This document shows, one piece after another, positions 33,305 to 41,980 of a stretch of 64,000 nucleotides of DNA. Each line of letters starts with the position of its first letter. Within the stretch, counting starts at the first letter, position 1. Location: the NCBI GenBank assembly GCA_965200775.1, contig OZ241383.1:1302001-1366000 (forward strand), in the 5' to 3' direction. A program made the translations under genes and the position numbers. The DNA comes from Poriferisocius sp965200775. GTDB taxonomy: Bacteria; Actinomycetota; Acidimicrobiia; Acidimicrobiales; Bin134. The notes below the pieces were generated by a model that was not told the origin of the DNA, did not search any database, and saw only the letters and a program-made list of their open reading frames with translations.

Positions 33305-34342
33305 ATGAACGTGGAGAAGGTCATTCTGGCTGCACCCCGAGGATTCTGCGCCGGGGTGGAGATGGCCATCAAGGCTTTGGCCTGGCTGGTTCGCACTTTC
33401 GACGGACCGGTGTACTGCTACCACGAGATCGTCCACAACAAGCTGGTGGTTCGCCGCTTCGAGCAGCTCGGGGTGATCTTCGTGGACGACATCTCCGAAG
33501 TTCCCCCCGGCCACCCCATCATGTTGTCGGCCCACGGTTCTGCCCCCGAGACGGTGGAGGAGGCCACCGAGCGGGCCTCCTACATGGTTGACGCTGTGTG
33601 CCCGCTGGTCACCAAGGTGCATCACGAGGTGCGGGTGCGAGCCGGCAAGGGCTACCGCATCGTCTATGTCGGCCACGAAGGCCACGAGGAGGTCATGGGC
33701 ACAATGGCCGTGGCCCCCAAGTCGATCCACCGGGTGGAGGACACCGATGATGTGGACGCTCTGCCTGATTTCGAGGAACCGGTGGCCCTGCTGGCCCAGA
33801 CCACCCTGTCGCACCGAGACTGGGAAGGGGTGCTGGACGCAACCCGGGATCGGTTCCCCGATCTGTGGACCCCGGGCCGCAGCGACTTGTGCTTCGCCAC
33901 CACCAACAGGCAGAGGGCGCTGACCGCTATTGCCGAGCGGTGCGACACATTCGTGATCGTCGGCTCGGCCAACTCGTCCAACACCCAGGCGTTGGAGAAA
34001 CTGGCCCGCGAACTGGGATGCGAGAACGTGTACCGGGTGAACCGGGAGTCGGAGCTGCCCGACGACATCAGCGGGGTAGTGGGAGTGACGGCCGGGGCAT
34101 CGGCCCCCGAGGAGTTGATCAACGAAGTGCTCGACCGCCTGAACCCGATCGACGGCATCGAGGAAGTGTCGATCACCGACGAGGACGAGTACTTCCCACC
34201 CCCCAGGAACCTACGCGAGCTGATCGAGGCTTCCGGTTCGCTGGTGTCATTCAGCCTGGGCGGGCCGCCGTCGCCACCGTCGATGGTCGACCGGCAGGTG
34301 GTGGCCAGCGATGTGCTCGAAGACCTGATCGCCGGCCGCTAA
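33305..34342 (+). CDS. ispH: 4-hydroxy-3-methylbut-2-enyl diphosphate reductase
   Basis: Last enzyme of the MEP isoprenoid pathway, reducing HMBPP to IPP and DMAPP with a [4Fe-4S] cluster. 345 residues. The cluster cysteines are C15 (PRGFCAG), C99 (VDAVCPLV) and C196 (SDLCFATTN), matching E. coli spacing. Start ATG 33305 with a TAAATT box 7 bases upstream; a GTG at 33272 would add an atypical extension. The C-terminal 30 residues are an extra Ser/Pro-rich tail. Confidence 0.96.
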   Translation: MNVEKVILAAPRGFCAGVEMAIKALAWLVRTFDGPVYCYHEIVHNKLVVRRFEQLGVIFVDDISEVPPGHPIMLSAHGSAPETVEEATERASYMVDAVCPLVTKVHHEVRVRAGKGYRIVYVGHEGHEEVMGTMAVAPKSIHRVEDTDDVDALPDFEEPVALLAQTTLSHRDWEGVLDATRDRFPDLWTPGRSDLCFATTNRQRALTAIAERCDTFVIVGSANSSNTQALEKLARELGCENVYRVNRESELPDDISGVVGVTAGASAPEELINEVLDRLNPIDGIEEVSITDEDEYFPPPRNLRELIEASGSLVSFSLGGPPSPPSMVDRQVVASDVLEDLIAGR

Positions 34343-34351
34343 CCCGGACTG

Positions 34352-34366
34352 GGCTGAACCACAGCC
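34352..34366. terminator. Possible hairpin between convergent ispH and methyltransferase genes
   Basis: GGCTG-AACCA-CAGCC gives a 5-bp stem, followed by GGATTT. The stem is short and there is no clear U run, so this is tentative. Confidence 0.3.
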
Positions 34367-34371
34367 GGATT

Positions 34372-35241
34372 TCACCCTGTCTTGGCGAAGGGTTCGTCGA
34401 GGCAGGGGTCGCAATCGATCAGTTCGGGGTGGGTGTGGGCGAGGCGGCGGGCCATGACCCGGATGGCTTCGGGGTTGTTGTCCACCAGCAGGTAGTCCCG
34501 CCCGTGCTTGAAGGCTGCCTCGCCCAGCGTGCCGCTTCCGGCGAAGAAGTCGAACAGCACATCGCCGGGGCGGGAATGGACCTTCACAATGCGCTCCAGA
34601 ACGCCGAGCGGCTTCTGAGTGGGATAACCGTTCTTCTCCCTGCCGTTGGGGCTCACGATGGTGTGCCACCACACATCGGTGGGGGTCTTGCCCCGAGCCG
34701 CTTTCTCCTTGCCCACCAAGCCGGGGGCCATGTAGGGGATCCGGTCCATCTCCTCGAAGCAGAACGTGTAGTCGGAAGGATCTCGGGCGTACCACAAGAT
34801 GCTGTCGTGCTTGGCCGACCACTTCTTCTTTGAGCGGGCCCCGTAGTCGTAGGCCCACACGATCTCGTTCATGAACGAGTCCCGCCCGAATATCTGGTCG
34901 AGCAGCACCTTGCAGTAGTGGACCTCCCGGTAGTCGATGTGCAAGAAGAAGCTGCCCGAGGGTGCAAGCACCCGGTGGGCCTCCTCGAACCGCGGCGCCA
35001 GGAACCCGAGGTAGTCGTCGAACGAGTCGGCATATCCCGACCCACCGAGGTGGACGGTGCGGTACCTGTGCCCCCCGTAGCCGGACCGGTCGCCGCCGCC
35101 GTCATCTCGTACCGTCTTGATGCGGTTGCGCTCCTGGCGCTTACCCGTGTTGAACGGAGGATCGACGTAGATCAGCTCGACGCAGCCGTCGGGCAAGCTT
35201 CTGAGGAACGGCAGGTTGTCGCCGAACACGATCTTGCCCAT
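34372..35241 (-). CDS. Orphan beta-class DNA methyltransferase (N4-C or N6-A)
   Basis: Site-specific DNA amino-methyltransferase, 289 residues. The catalytic motif DPPFN is at residues 27-31 and precedes the SAM motif FFAGSGT near residue 235, the beta-class order. The target-recognition region lies between. No restriction endonuclease gene flanks it, so it looks solitary, like CcrM-type regulatory methylases. ATG 35241 with TAGGAT 8 bases upstream; a longer frame from 35271 is less likely. The target sequence is unknown. Confidence 0.88.
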   Translation of the reverse strand: MGKIVFGDNLPFLRSLPDGCVELIYVDPPFNTGKRQERNRIKTVRDDGGGDRSGYGGHRYRTVHLGGSGYADSFDDYLGFLAPRFEEAHRVLAPSGSFFLHIDYREVHYCKVLLDQIFGRDSFMNEIVWAYDYGARSKKKWSAKHDSILWYARDPSDYTFCFEEMDRIPYMAPGLVGKEKAARGKTPTDVWWHTIVSPNGREKNGYPTQKPLGVLERIVKVHSRPGDVLFDFFAGSGTLGEAAFKHGRDYLLVDNNPEAIRVMARRLAHTHPELIDCDPCLDEPFAKTG

Positions 35242-35249
35242 GGCTCTTG

Positions 35250-35255
35250 ATCCTA
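35250..35255 (-). promoter_or_regulatory. TANNNT -10-like box of methyltransferase gene
   Basis: Reads TAGGAT on the minus strand, 8 bases before ATG 35241. Confidence 0.45.
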
Positions 35256-35335
35256 CAAACCACGGTGCCAACGCCGAGGGAACCGACGTCTCGGGGCTGA
35301 GGCTCAGCCGGGTTCGGGGGTAGGTATCTTCAAGG

Positions 35336-36091
35336 TCACCCAGGTTCGGCCGTGTCCACCGGAAGGCCGAGGCGTTGCTGGACTTCGTCGAACATCTCCT
35401 GAAGCACCTGGCGCAGCTCTTCGGAGTACCGGCTCATGGCTTCCCGGCTCACCCTCCCGCGCTCGCCGGGCTCGGGAGGGGCCATCGGTTCGCCCCACAC
35501 CAACCGAACGGCCCTGGGCCGCGGCATCCGGGTGCCGATGCCCATGGCCCGCTCGGTGCCTCCGATGGCCACCGGCACCACCGGCACCTGAGACTTGGCT
35601 GCCAGCCAGGCCACCCCGTCGAGCAGGGGGAAGATGGTGGGGCCGGCCTTGCGCTCCCCCTCCGGGAACACCACTAATGGCTGCCCGGCTTCCAGCACCG
35701 AAAGCGCTGCCTTCAGCGCGCTGCGGTCGACGATTTCCCGCCGGACTGGGAACGCGCCCATGGTCACAATGATCCATGTGGTTACCGGGCCCCGGAACAA
35801 CCCGCTCTTGGCGAAATAGCGAAGCGGGCGGCGGGCCGACGCCCCCACCAGCGGAGTGTCGAGGTTGGAACGATGGGTGGGGGCGATTATCACCCCGCCC
35901 GACCGGGGCAGATTGCGTCGGCCCCGGGAGAAGCAGCGGAAGTACATCCCGAACACCAAACGGGCCAGCTTCTGGATGAAGAAGTGGAACACCACCGCGA
36001 TTACCCGCCCTTTGGCCTCCAACTCCTCGGGACGGAGCAGGTCGCCGTGCTCGGTTCGGCGGTCGATCGGCGGGGGTTCCGGGCTGCTCAT
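35336..36091 (-). CDS. plsC: 1-acyl-glycerol-3-phosphate acyltransferase family (PlsC)
   Basis: Membrane-associated acyltransferase of phospholipid synthesis, 251 residues. H-x4-D is present as THRSNLD near residue 73, with VFPEGERKAG as the second substrate motif and a hydrophobic N-terminal segment. It overlaps cmk by 4 bases and ends the aroA-cmk-plsC series, a frequent arrangement. Confidence 0.92.
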   Translation of the reverse strand: MSSPEPPPIDRRTEHGDLLRPEELEAKGRVIAVVFHFFIQKLARLVFGMYFRCFSRGRRNLPRSGGVIIAPTHRSNLDTPLVGASARRPLRYFAKSGLFRGPVTTWIIVTMGAFPVRREIVDRSALKAALSVLEAGQPLVVFPEGERKAGPTIFPLLDGVAWLAAKSQVPVVPVAIGGTERAMGIGTRMPRPRAVRLVWGEPMAPPEPGERGRVSREAMSRYSEELRQVLQEMFDEVQQRLGLPVDTAEPG

Positions 36092-36771
36092 CCCAGCCGG
36101 GCGATTAGCTCGTCCACCACCTCGTCGATGGTGAGATGGGTGGTGTCGATGTGTACCGCGTCGGGGGCCAGTGTGAGGGGATCGTGCTGGCGGGAGGAGT
36201 CGGCCGCGTCACGAGCGGCCAGGTCGGCGGCCACCGTCTCGTAGTCGAGTGCGGTCACTTCCCCTGCTCTCCGCTCGGCCCTCACCTCCGCAGACGCGTT
36301 CAGATACACCTTCAGCTCGGCATCGGGGAACACCACCGTGCCGATGTCCCGGCCCTCCAGCACCCCGCCTCCCCGTTCCATCACCCAGGCCCGTTGGCGC
36401 ACCCGCAATACCTCCCGCACCCCGGAGATGGCCGCTACAGTGCTCACCGACCGAGTGACCTCAGGCCCCCTGATCTGGGTGGTGGCGTCCACGCCGTCCA
36501 CCACAACCGAGGTGTCTTCCACCTGGATGTCGCTGGTTTTGGCTACGTGGACCACGGCGTCGGCGTCGGCCAGGTCCACTTCACGGGCCAGCGAGGCGAA
36601 GGCCACCGACCGATACATCGCCCCGGTGTCGAGGTAACCCAGTCCCAGCCGCTCGGCCAACCGCCGGGCCACCGTGGACTTGCCCGAACCGGCAGGCCCG
36701 TCAATGGCGATCACCCTCACCGATGGTGATCCCGCAGAGGTCGTCTCGGGGCCGGGGCTCACGGCGTCCAT
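36088..36771 (-). CDS. cmk: Cytidylate kinase
   Basis: Phosphorylates CMP and dCMP. 227 residues, normal length, P-loop GPAGSGKST near residue 26, YLDTGAMYR, and GRDIGTVVFPDA. About 18 residues precede the conserved start, so an inner start is possible. It overlaps the end of aroA by 13 bases and plsC by 4 bases. Confidence 0.95.
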   Translation of the reverse strand: MDAVSPGPETTSAGSPSVRVIAIDGPAGSGKSTVARRLAERLGLGYLDTGAMYRSVAFASLAREVDLADADAVVHVAKTSDIQVEDTSVVVDGVDATTQIRGPEVTRSVSTVAAISGVREVLRVRQRAWVMERGGGVLEGRDIGTVVFPDAELKVYLNASAEVRAERRAGEVTALDYETVAADLAARDAADSSRQHDPLTLAPDAVHIDTTHLTIDEVVDELIARLG

Positions 36772-38090
36772 CCCGTGATTCGGCTCAGGTCACCGGCAAA
36801 TCCCGGATAGCTGGTGCCCACCGCGTCGAACCCCTGCACCGTCACCGTCGCGGACCCCACGGCACCGGCGATGGCGGCGGCCATGGCCATTCGGTGGTCC
36901 CCATGGGAATCCACCGTACCGCTACCGAACGCCAGGGCCGTGCCCTCCCCGGCCACTTCCAGCGTGTCGCCTGCTATTCGGCTGTCGATGCCCAGTGCTT
37001 TGAGCATTTCGACCACTGCGTCGGCCCGGTCCACCTCCTTGATCCGCAGCTCGTCAATGCCCTCGAACACGGTGACCCCCTCGGCAGCCGCCGCTGCCAC
37101 CGCCAGGATGGGTACCTCGTCGATGCACTCCGGCATCTCCTCGGAGGTGATTCGAGTGGCTTGGAGAGAGCCGGACCGAACCCGGATGTCTCCCGAGCCG
37201 GTATCCACCGCGACATCGGCCCCCATGCGTTGGAGCACGTCCACGAAACCTCCCCGGGCAGGACCGAGGTAGACGTTCTCCACGGTCAGGTCGCTCCCGG
37301 TACCGATGCACGCCCCCACCACCCAGAACGCTGCCTGGGACGGATCGCAGGGCACGTCCACATCGGGGGGGTCCACCTCGCCGGGCCATACCGTGATCGA
37401 GCCGCCTTCTCGCTCCACCCGTATACCGGCGGCGGCCAGCATCTCCTCGGTGTGGGCTCTGGTCGTTACCGGCTCGTACACGGTGGTGGGTCCCTCGGCG
37501 TTGATGGCAGCCAGCAACACCGCACTCTTCACCTGCGCCGAGGGAACAGGCAGCGGGTACTCGATCCCCCGCAGGGGGCGGCTCCTTCCCCTGCCCTCAA
37601 CGGTGAAAGGAGCGAACGAGCCGCCTGCCCCGGTCCCGGTGATCGAGGCCCCCATGGCCGACAGTGGGGTGATTATCCTGTCCATTGGCCGCCGTCGGAT
37701 GGAGGCGTCCCCGTCCAGGGTGGTGCTGAACTCGAAGCCGGCCACCACGCCCGCCAGGAGCCTGATGCCGGTTCCCGAGTTCCCCATATCGATGGGGCCG
37801 GAAGCGCCGCTCAGCCCGCCGGTCACGGTTGTCACGTCCGCTCCGACAGCCTCGCCGGTATCGGAGCCATCACCCGTCCCCGAGCCCGAAGTTGTCTCCA
37901 CCCGGGCACCCAGCGCCTCCACTGCCCGGGCGGTGCGAATCACGTCGTCACCGTCGGACAAGCCCCGGATCGCACACGGCCGACGACCGAGGGCGGCGAT
38001 CATCAACGCTCTGTGTGAGATCGACTTGTCGCCCGGCACTCGCAGCGAGCCGGTGAATCGCCGCGGCCCATCCACCGTGACGGTGTTCAC
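36759..38090 (-). CDS. aroA: 3-phosphoshikimate 1-carboxyvinyltransferase (EPSP synthase)
   Basis: Sixth step of the shikimate pathway. 443 residues, with PGDKSISHRAL near residue 20, GNSGTGIRLLAG, and DHRMAMA near the end. A glycine-serine-rich insertion (SGSGTGDGSD) at residues 63-72 is not part of the core. Leads the aroA-cmk-plsC group; tyrA lies upstream with a gap of 34 bases, and aroH before that, so aromatic amino acid genes are clustered. Confidence 0.96.
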   Translation of the reverse strand: MNTVTVDGPRRFTGSLRVPGDKSISHRALMIAALGRRPCAIRGLSDGDDVIRTARAVEALGARVETTSGSGTGDGSDTGEAVGADVTTVTGGLSGASGPIDMGNSGTGIRLLAGVVAGFEFSTTLDGDASIRRRPMDRIITPLSAMGASITGTGAGGSFAPFTVEGRGRSRPLRGIEYPLPVPSAQVKSAVLLAAINAEGPTTVYEPVTTRAHTEEMLAAAGIRVEREGGSITVWPGEVDPPDVDVPCDPSQAAFWVVGACIGTGSDLTVENVYLGPARGGFVDVLQRMGADVAVDTGSGDIRVRSGSLQATRITSEEMPECIDEVPILAVAAAAAEGVTVFEGIDELRIKEVDRADAVVEMLKALGIDSRIAGDTLEVAGEGTALAFGSGTVDSHGDHRMAMAAAIAGAVGSATVTVQGFDAVGTSYPGFAGDLSRITGWTP

Positions 38091-38124
38091 CTCCGGCCCC
38101 GCATACCCGATCGGTCCCGTACTC

Positions 38125-39207
38125 TCACGGCAGGACGTTCACCGACGGGGCGTAGCCCTGCCCTTGCAGGGCCTCGACCAAGTTCTCGGCCTTCTCCTCG
38201 TTCACCACCAGGATGGCGACCCCTTGGCCTCCCTCCACCGAGTGGGCGATCTCCAGATCATAGATGTTGGCCCCGATGTCGGTGGTGAGGCTGGTGATTC
38301 GGGCCAGCTCTCCGGGTCGGTCGAAGACCCTCACCCGAACCTCGGCCAAAGACACCGTTTGGTCCAACCCGGCCGGCAGGTGTACCCGGGCGGAACGGGC
38401 CTGCTCCAGCAAACCCAGCAGCCCCTCCCGGTTGCCGCCGGCCACGAAAGTGCGCACCTCACCCAGCGCTTCGATAAATCGATCCAGAGCAGCGCATATG
38501 GCGTCGGCGTTGCTCTGGCAGATGTCGGGCCAGATGCCGGGATGCCCCGAGGCGATGCGGGTCATGTCCCGGAAACCACCGGCGGCCAGTCGCAGCATCG
38601 CCTGGTGCTCGTCGGAGCGTTCGTCGGCCAGGGCCATGAGCGTGGCCGCTGTGAGATGGGGAACGTGCGAAACAACCGCCACCAGGGCGTCGTGACGCTC
38701 GGGGGCCAGCGAAACCACCTCGGCCCCCAGCGATGCGACCACCGAACGAACCTCGACCAGGGCGTTGTTGTCGGTGGCATCGGTTGGGGTGAGCACCCAA
38801 ACGGCATTGTGGAACAGATCGGCCCGGGCCCCGGCCACCCCCTCCTGCTCGCTGCCGGCCATGGGGTGGCCGCCCACGAAACGGCTGTCGCCCACATCGG
38901 CCACGATGGACGCCTTGACGCTACCCACGTCGGTGACCAGCCCACGCCCTGCGGCGAGCGCCTTGCGGGCTTCGGTGGCGGTCACCCCGACCGGGGTGGC
39001 CACAAAGGTGATGTCGGCGTCGGCGGGCGGGCCCACCGCGTCCAGCGCTCCCCATTGCAACGCCTCGACCGCGGCCGCCTCGTCGTGGTCGGTGCCGGTA
39101 ACCCACCAGCCCCGTTCCCGCAAGGCCAGGCCGATGGAACCTCCGATGAGACCGGTCCCCACGATTGCCGCATGACGTTGGGCCCGGTCGGCTCGGTCCG
39201 CGGCCAT
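38125..39207 (-). CDS. tyrA: Prephenate dehydrogenase with C-terminal ACT domain
   Basis: Oxidative decarboxylation of prephenate for tyrosine synthesis. 360 residues: NAD-binding GTGLIGGSIG at about 17-26, the helical prephenate domain, and an ACT domain (about 285-355; VFDRPGELARIT) that probably senses an aromatic amino acid. ATG 39207 overlaps the aroH stop by ATGA, implying co-translation. Confidence 0.94.
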   Translation of the reverse strand: MAADRADRAQRHAAIVGTGLIGGSIGLALRERGWWVTGTDHDEAAAVEALQWGALDAVGPPADADITFVATPVGVTATEARKALAAGRGLVTDVGSVKASIVADVGDSRFVGGHPMAGSEQEGVAGARADLFHNAVWVLTPTDATDNNALVEVRSVVASLGAEVVSLAPERHDALVAVVSHVPHLTAATLMALADERSDEHQAMLRLAAGGFRDMTRIASGHPGIWPDICQSNADAICAALDRFIEALGEVRTFVAGGNREGLLGLLEQARSARVHLPAGLDQTVSLAEVRVRVFDRPGELARITSLTTDIGANIYDLEIAHSVEGGQGVAILVVNEEKAENLVEALQGQGYAPSVNVLP

Positions 39208-39575
39208 CACCCGGGCAGGTCGTCGCGCAACCCCTGAGCGCCTTCCAGGTACACGTGGTGCAGCTCGTCGCGCCGTTTCGGGGTATTCAGGTGGATCAGC
39301 ACGCGGATGCACAGCCGGACGCTGCCATCTATGTCGAGTTCCTGGGCGCACAGCAGCGGCACATCACCCAGGCCGAACACCCGAGCGGCCGCCGCGGGAA
39401 AGCCCGAGTTGACGTCGGAGGTGGCGGTGAAGAACACGCTGATCAGGTCGTCGTGGTCGAGCCCGTTGCGGTTGAACATTTCGGTGAGCAGAGCGATCAC
39501 CCGCTCCTCGATCTGCTCGGTGGTGTCGGAGTCGAGTGTGGTGGCACCCCGAAGGGCGCGAACAGCGCTGTCCAC
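39207..39575 (-). CDS. aroH: Monofunctional chorismate mutase, AroH class
   Basis: Converts chorismate to prephenate, feeding the overlapping tyrA. 122 residues, AroH-type trimeric fold: ALRGATT near the start, ATSDVNSGFPAAAAR and CIRVLIHLNT. GTG 39575 was chosen over GTG 39596 because it gives the family N terminus and is preceded 7 bases upstream by TACAAT. Confidence 0.93.
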   Translation of the reverse strand: MDSAVRALRGATTLDSDTTEQIEERVIALLTEMFNRNGLDHDDLISVFFTATSDVNSGFPAAAARVFGLGDVPLLCAQELDIDGSVRLCIRVLIHLNTPKRRDELHHVYLEGAQGLRDDLPG

Positions 39576-39582
39576 GGCCAAG

Positions 39583-39588
39583 ATTGTA
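39583..39588 (-). promoter_or_regulatory. TANNNT -10-like box of aroH-tyrA
   Basis: Reads TACAAT on the minus strand, 7 bases before GTG 39575; it differs from the -10 consensus at one position and decides the aroH start. Confidence 0.55.
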
Positions 39589-39605
39589 CCGACCACTACT
39601 CGGCG

Positions 39606-39660
39606 CCTTGAACTCGGTTGCCCAACGGAATTGGATTGCCCAACAGAACTCGGTTACCCG
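39606..39660. repeat. Three imperfect 18-base direct repeats between aroH and the pseudouridine synthase gene
   Basis: Units approximately AACTCGGTTGCCCAACGG, AATTGGATTGCCCAACAG and AACTCGGTTACCCGGCTG follow one another. The spacer is noncoding on both strands as far as I can see. The repeats may be slippage or a protein-binding array. Confidence 0.65.
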
Positions 39661-39706
39661 GCTGGGCCGCGCCGAGACCGGCATGGGGCTGCGTCTTTGA
39701 TTCCGG

Positions 39707-40492
39707 TTACCCCTTTGCGGAGCGTTCCAGCTCCCGGACCTCGTCAAGGGTCAGCTCCCGCCACTGGCCGGGGGGGAGCTTGTGAAGGGCAAGGGGGCCG
39801 ATCCGGGTGCGGACCAGGCGGATCACCGGATGGCCGACCGCCTCGCACATTCGGCGCACCAGCCGGTTGCGGCCCTCGTGAACCACGATGCGGATGACCG
39901 ACGGGTCGGGCAGCGACACCGCTACCGCCCGGGCCGGGCCGTCGCCCAGTTCCACCCCCTCGCGCAGCCGCCTCAGCGCTCCCCGTCTGGGACGTCCCTC
40001 CACCTCGGCCAGGTACTCCTTTTCCACACCAAACGACGGGTGGGTCAATCGGTGGGTCAGCTCCCCGTCGTTGGTGAGCAGCAACAGACCCTCGCTGTCG
40101 ACGTCGAGACGACCGACGGGGTGGACTCGGGGCTGGTCGGGAACCAGGGCGACCACCGTCGGACGCCCCTGGGGATCGGAAGCGGTGGTGACCGCCCCGG
40201 GCGGCTTGTTCAGCAGGTAGTACACCAAGTCGGCCCGCAGCCCCACCGCCACGCCGTCGACCTCCACCGTGTCGTGCTCGGGGTCGATCCGCCGGCCCAA
40301 CCGGGCGACCTGGCCGTTGACGGTGACCCGGCCCTCAACCACCATCTCCTCCACCGCCCGGCGGCTGCCCACGCCGGCCCGAGCAAGGACTTTCTGGATT
40401 CGTTCCGGCTCGATTCGTTCCGGCTCGACGTGTTCAGGCTCGATGTGCTCCGGCTGAGACCGCGCCTTCTGTGAGCGTTCCGGCTCGTTCAC
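39707..40492 (-). CDS. rluB: 23S rRNA pseudouridine synthase (RluB/RsuA family)
   Basis: Pseudouridine synthase of 261 residues: S4 domain (about 32-80), then a catalytic domain with the GRLD aspartate near residue 123. The N-terminal 30 residues are a low-complexity run of EPEHIEPEHVEPER type encoded by 15-base repeats. It overlaps scpB by 4 bases, the standard scpA-scpB-rluB order. Confidence 0.93.
   Translation of the reverse strand: MNEPERSQKARSQPEHIEPEHVEPERIEPERIQKVLARAGVGSRRAVEEMVVEGRVTVNGQVARLGRRIDPEHDTVEVDGVAVGLRADLVYYLLNKPPGAVTTASDPQGRPTVVALVPDQPRVHPVGRLDVDSEGLLLLTNDGELTHRLTHPSFGVEKEYLAEVEGRPRRGALRRLREGVELGDGPARAVAVSLPDPSVIRIVVHEGRNRLVRRMCEAVGHPVIRLVRTRIGPLALHKLPPGQWRELTLDEVRELERSAKG
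40395..40455 (-). repeat. 15-base tandem repeats at the 5' end of the pseudouridine synthase gene
   Basis: Four copies of a unit encoding I/V-E-P-E-R/H, the last two nearly identical. The coding effect is a disordered acidic N-terminal tail. Confidence 0.8.
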
Positions 40493-41133
40493 CCCGGAAT
40501 CGGGTGGTCCCGCTCCGCCGTGTCCTGGCCGTCGCCCCCTCCCGAGATCGCCATTGGGGGGCGGCGATCGCCCATCAGGCTGGTCTCCAGGGCCTCGATA
40601 ACCTCGGGTCCGGGAACGAAGTCCACCAAATCGGGCAGCTCGTCGATGGAATCCAACCCCAGGCGCTCCAGAAATGCCACCGTCGTGGCGAACAACCGGG
40701 CGTTGCCCGGCCCGGGATCCCGGCCCACCTCCTGGATCAACCCCCGCTGAAGCAGGGTGCGCACCGCGCCGTCGGCGTTTACCCCCCGGATGGCCGAGAT
40801 CTGGGCCCGGGACAGCGGCTGCTTGTAAGCCACGATGGCCAGCGTCTCCAGCGCGGCTGCCGACAACCGGGCGCTGTGGCCGCTAACCACGAACCGCTTC
40901 ACGTACGACTCGGCTACTGGATGGCTGCGGAACCGGTACCCTCCTGCGGCCCGCACCAGCTCGAAACCCCGGCCTTGGGCTCGGTATTCGTCGGCGAGCT
41001 GCTGGCATATGGCCTCCACCTCGCCGATGGGCACCTCGATGAGCTGAGCCATGAATCCGGGGGAAACCGGCTCCTCGGCCACCATCACTATGGCCTCCAC
41101 CGCCTGGCGGGGTTCGCAGTCGTCAACCGTCAT
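40489..41133 (-). CDS. scpB: Segregation and condensation protein B
   Basis: Winged-helix subunit that bridges SMC and ScpA in the chromosome condensation complex. 214 residues with LSAAALETLAIVAYKQP and RGVNADGAVRTLLQRGLI typical. ATG 41133 was chosen and overlaps the end of scpA by 11 bases. The C-terminal 25 residues are disordered. Confidence 0.95.
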   Translation of the reverse strand: MTVDDCEPRQAVEAIVMVAEEPVSPGFMAQLIEVPIGEVEAICQQLADEYRAQGRGFELVRAAGGYRFRSHPVAESYVKRFVVSGHSARLSAAALETLAIVAYKQPLSRAQISAIRGVNADGAVRTLLQRGLIQEVGRDPGPGNARLFATTVAFLERLGLDSIDELPDLVDFVPGPEVIEALETSLMGDRRPPMAISGGGDGQDTAERDHPIPG

Positions 41134-41899
41134 AGGCGCCCACGGCCACCAAGGGCTCGGCCGGATCGGCGTCGCCGCCCCAGGTGATTGCGATGCGACC
41201 GAAGGTTGTGGCCTGAGAGATCTCAATGTAGCCCTGCTTGTAGAGCTCCAGCACGGCCAGGAAGTACACCACCAACTCGATGTTGGTGGTAAGGTCCGAT
41301 GTGAGCTCCCGGAAGCTCACCGTTCCGATCTCGGGCAGTCGGGCGACCAGATCGGTGGTCACCTCGTCCACGCTGATCGGTATGGCGGTGATGTGGGCCA
41401 CATCCACCCGGGGCGTGGGCCGGGCCGTGGTGGCCCGCATGAACGCCGCCCGGATGTCGTCGGGGCTGATCTCCTCGAGGAAGTCGGGCACCAAGTCCAC
41501 GTAGCGCTCGTCGGGACCCGCGGTGCGGGGGTAGCCCCGCCCCGCCACAGCCGCCAACTGCTCCAGCGCGGCGGAAGCGGCCTTGAAGGTCTTGCACTCC
41601 AGTAGACGGGCCAGTAGCAGGTCGCGCTCCGACCAAAGGGCCAGCTCCTCGTCCAGGTCCATAGCCTCACCGGAAGGCAACAGGCGGCTGCTCTTCAACT
41701 GGATGAGGGTGGCGGCGATCAGCAGGAACTCGGTGGCCACATCCAGGTCGAGGTCCTCCATGCGGTCGAGTTCCGCCAGGTAGGCGTCCACGATGTCTCC
41801 CACCATGACCTCGTAGAGGTCCACCTCGTCACGCAGGATGAGGTGGAGCAGCAAATCAAACGGCCCTTCGTACACCTCCGTGCGCACCTCTGCGGTCAC
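41123..41899 (-). CDS. scpA: Segregation and condensation protein A
   Basis: Kleisin subunit linking SMC heads. 258 residues, beginning with YEGPFDLLLHLI and containing FLLIAATLIQLKSRLLLP-like sequence, with the C-terminal winged helix ending before residue 240. GTG start at 41899, with TACAAT ending 6 bases upstream. First gene of the scpA-scpB-rluB operon; parA is not in the window. Confidence 0.95.
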   Translation of the reverse strand: MTAEVRTEVYEGPFDLLLHLILRDEVDLYEVMVGDIVDAYLAELDRMEDLDLDVATEFLLIAATLIQLKSSRLLPSGEAMDLDEELALWSERDLLLARLLECKTFKAASAALEQLAAVAGRGYPRTAGPDERYVDLVPDFLEEISPDDIRAAFMRATTARPTPRVDVAHITAIPISVDEVTTDLVARLPEIGTVSFRELTSDLTTNIELVVYFLAVLELYKQGYIEISQATTFGRIAITWGGDADPAEPLVAVGAYDG

Positions 41900-41905
41900 C
41901 CCCCG

Positions 41906-41911
41906 ATTGTA
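41906..41911 (-). promoter_or_regulatory. TANNNT -10-like box of scpA
   Basis: Reads TACAAT on the minus strand, 6 bases before GTG 41899. Confidence 0.5.
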
Positions 41912-41967
41912 GAACCCGCAACCCCGGGACTAGGTGTATTGGCACGACTCACCGCCGGGCCAAGGGG

Positions 41968-41973
41968 TAGCTT
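41968..41973 (+). promoter_or_regulatory. TANNNT -10-like box of trpS
   Basis: TAGCTT ends 7 bases before GTG 41981. Confidence 0.5.
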
Positions 41974-41980
41974 GGCCGGC

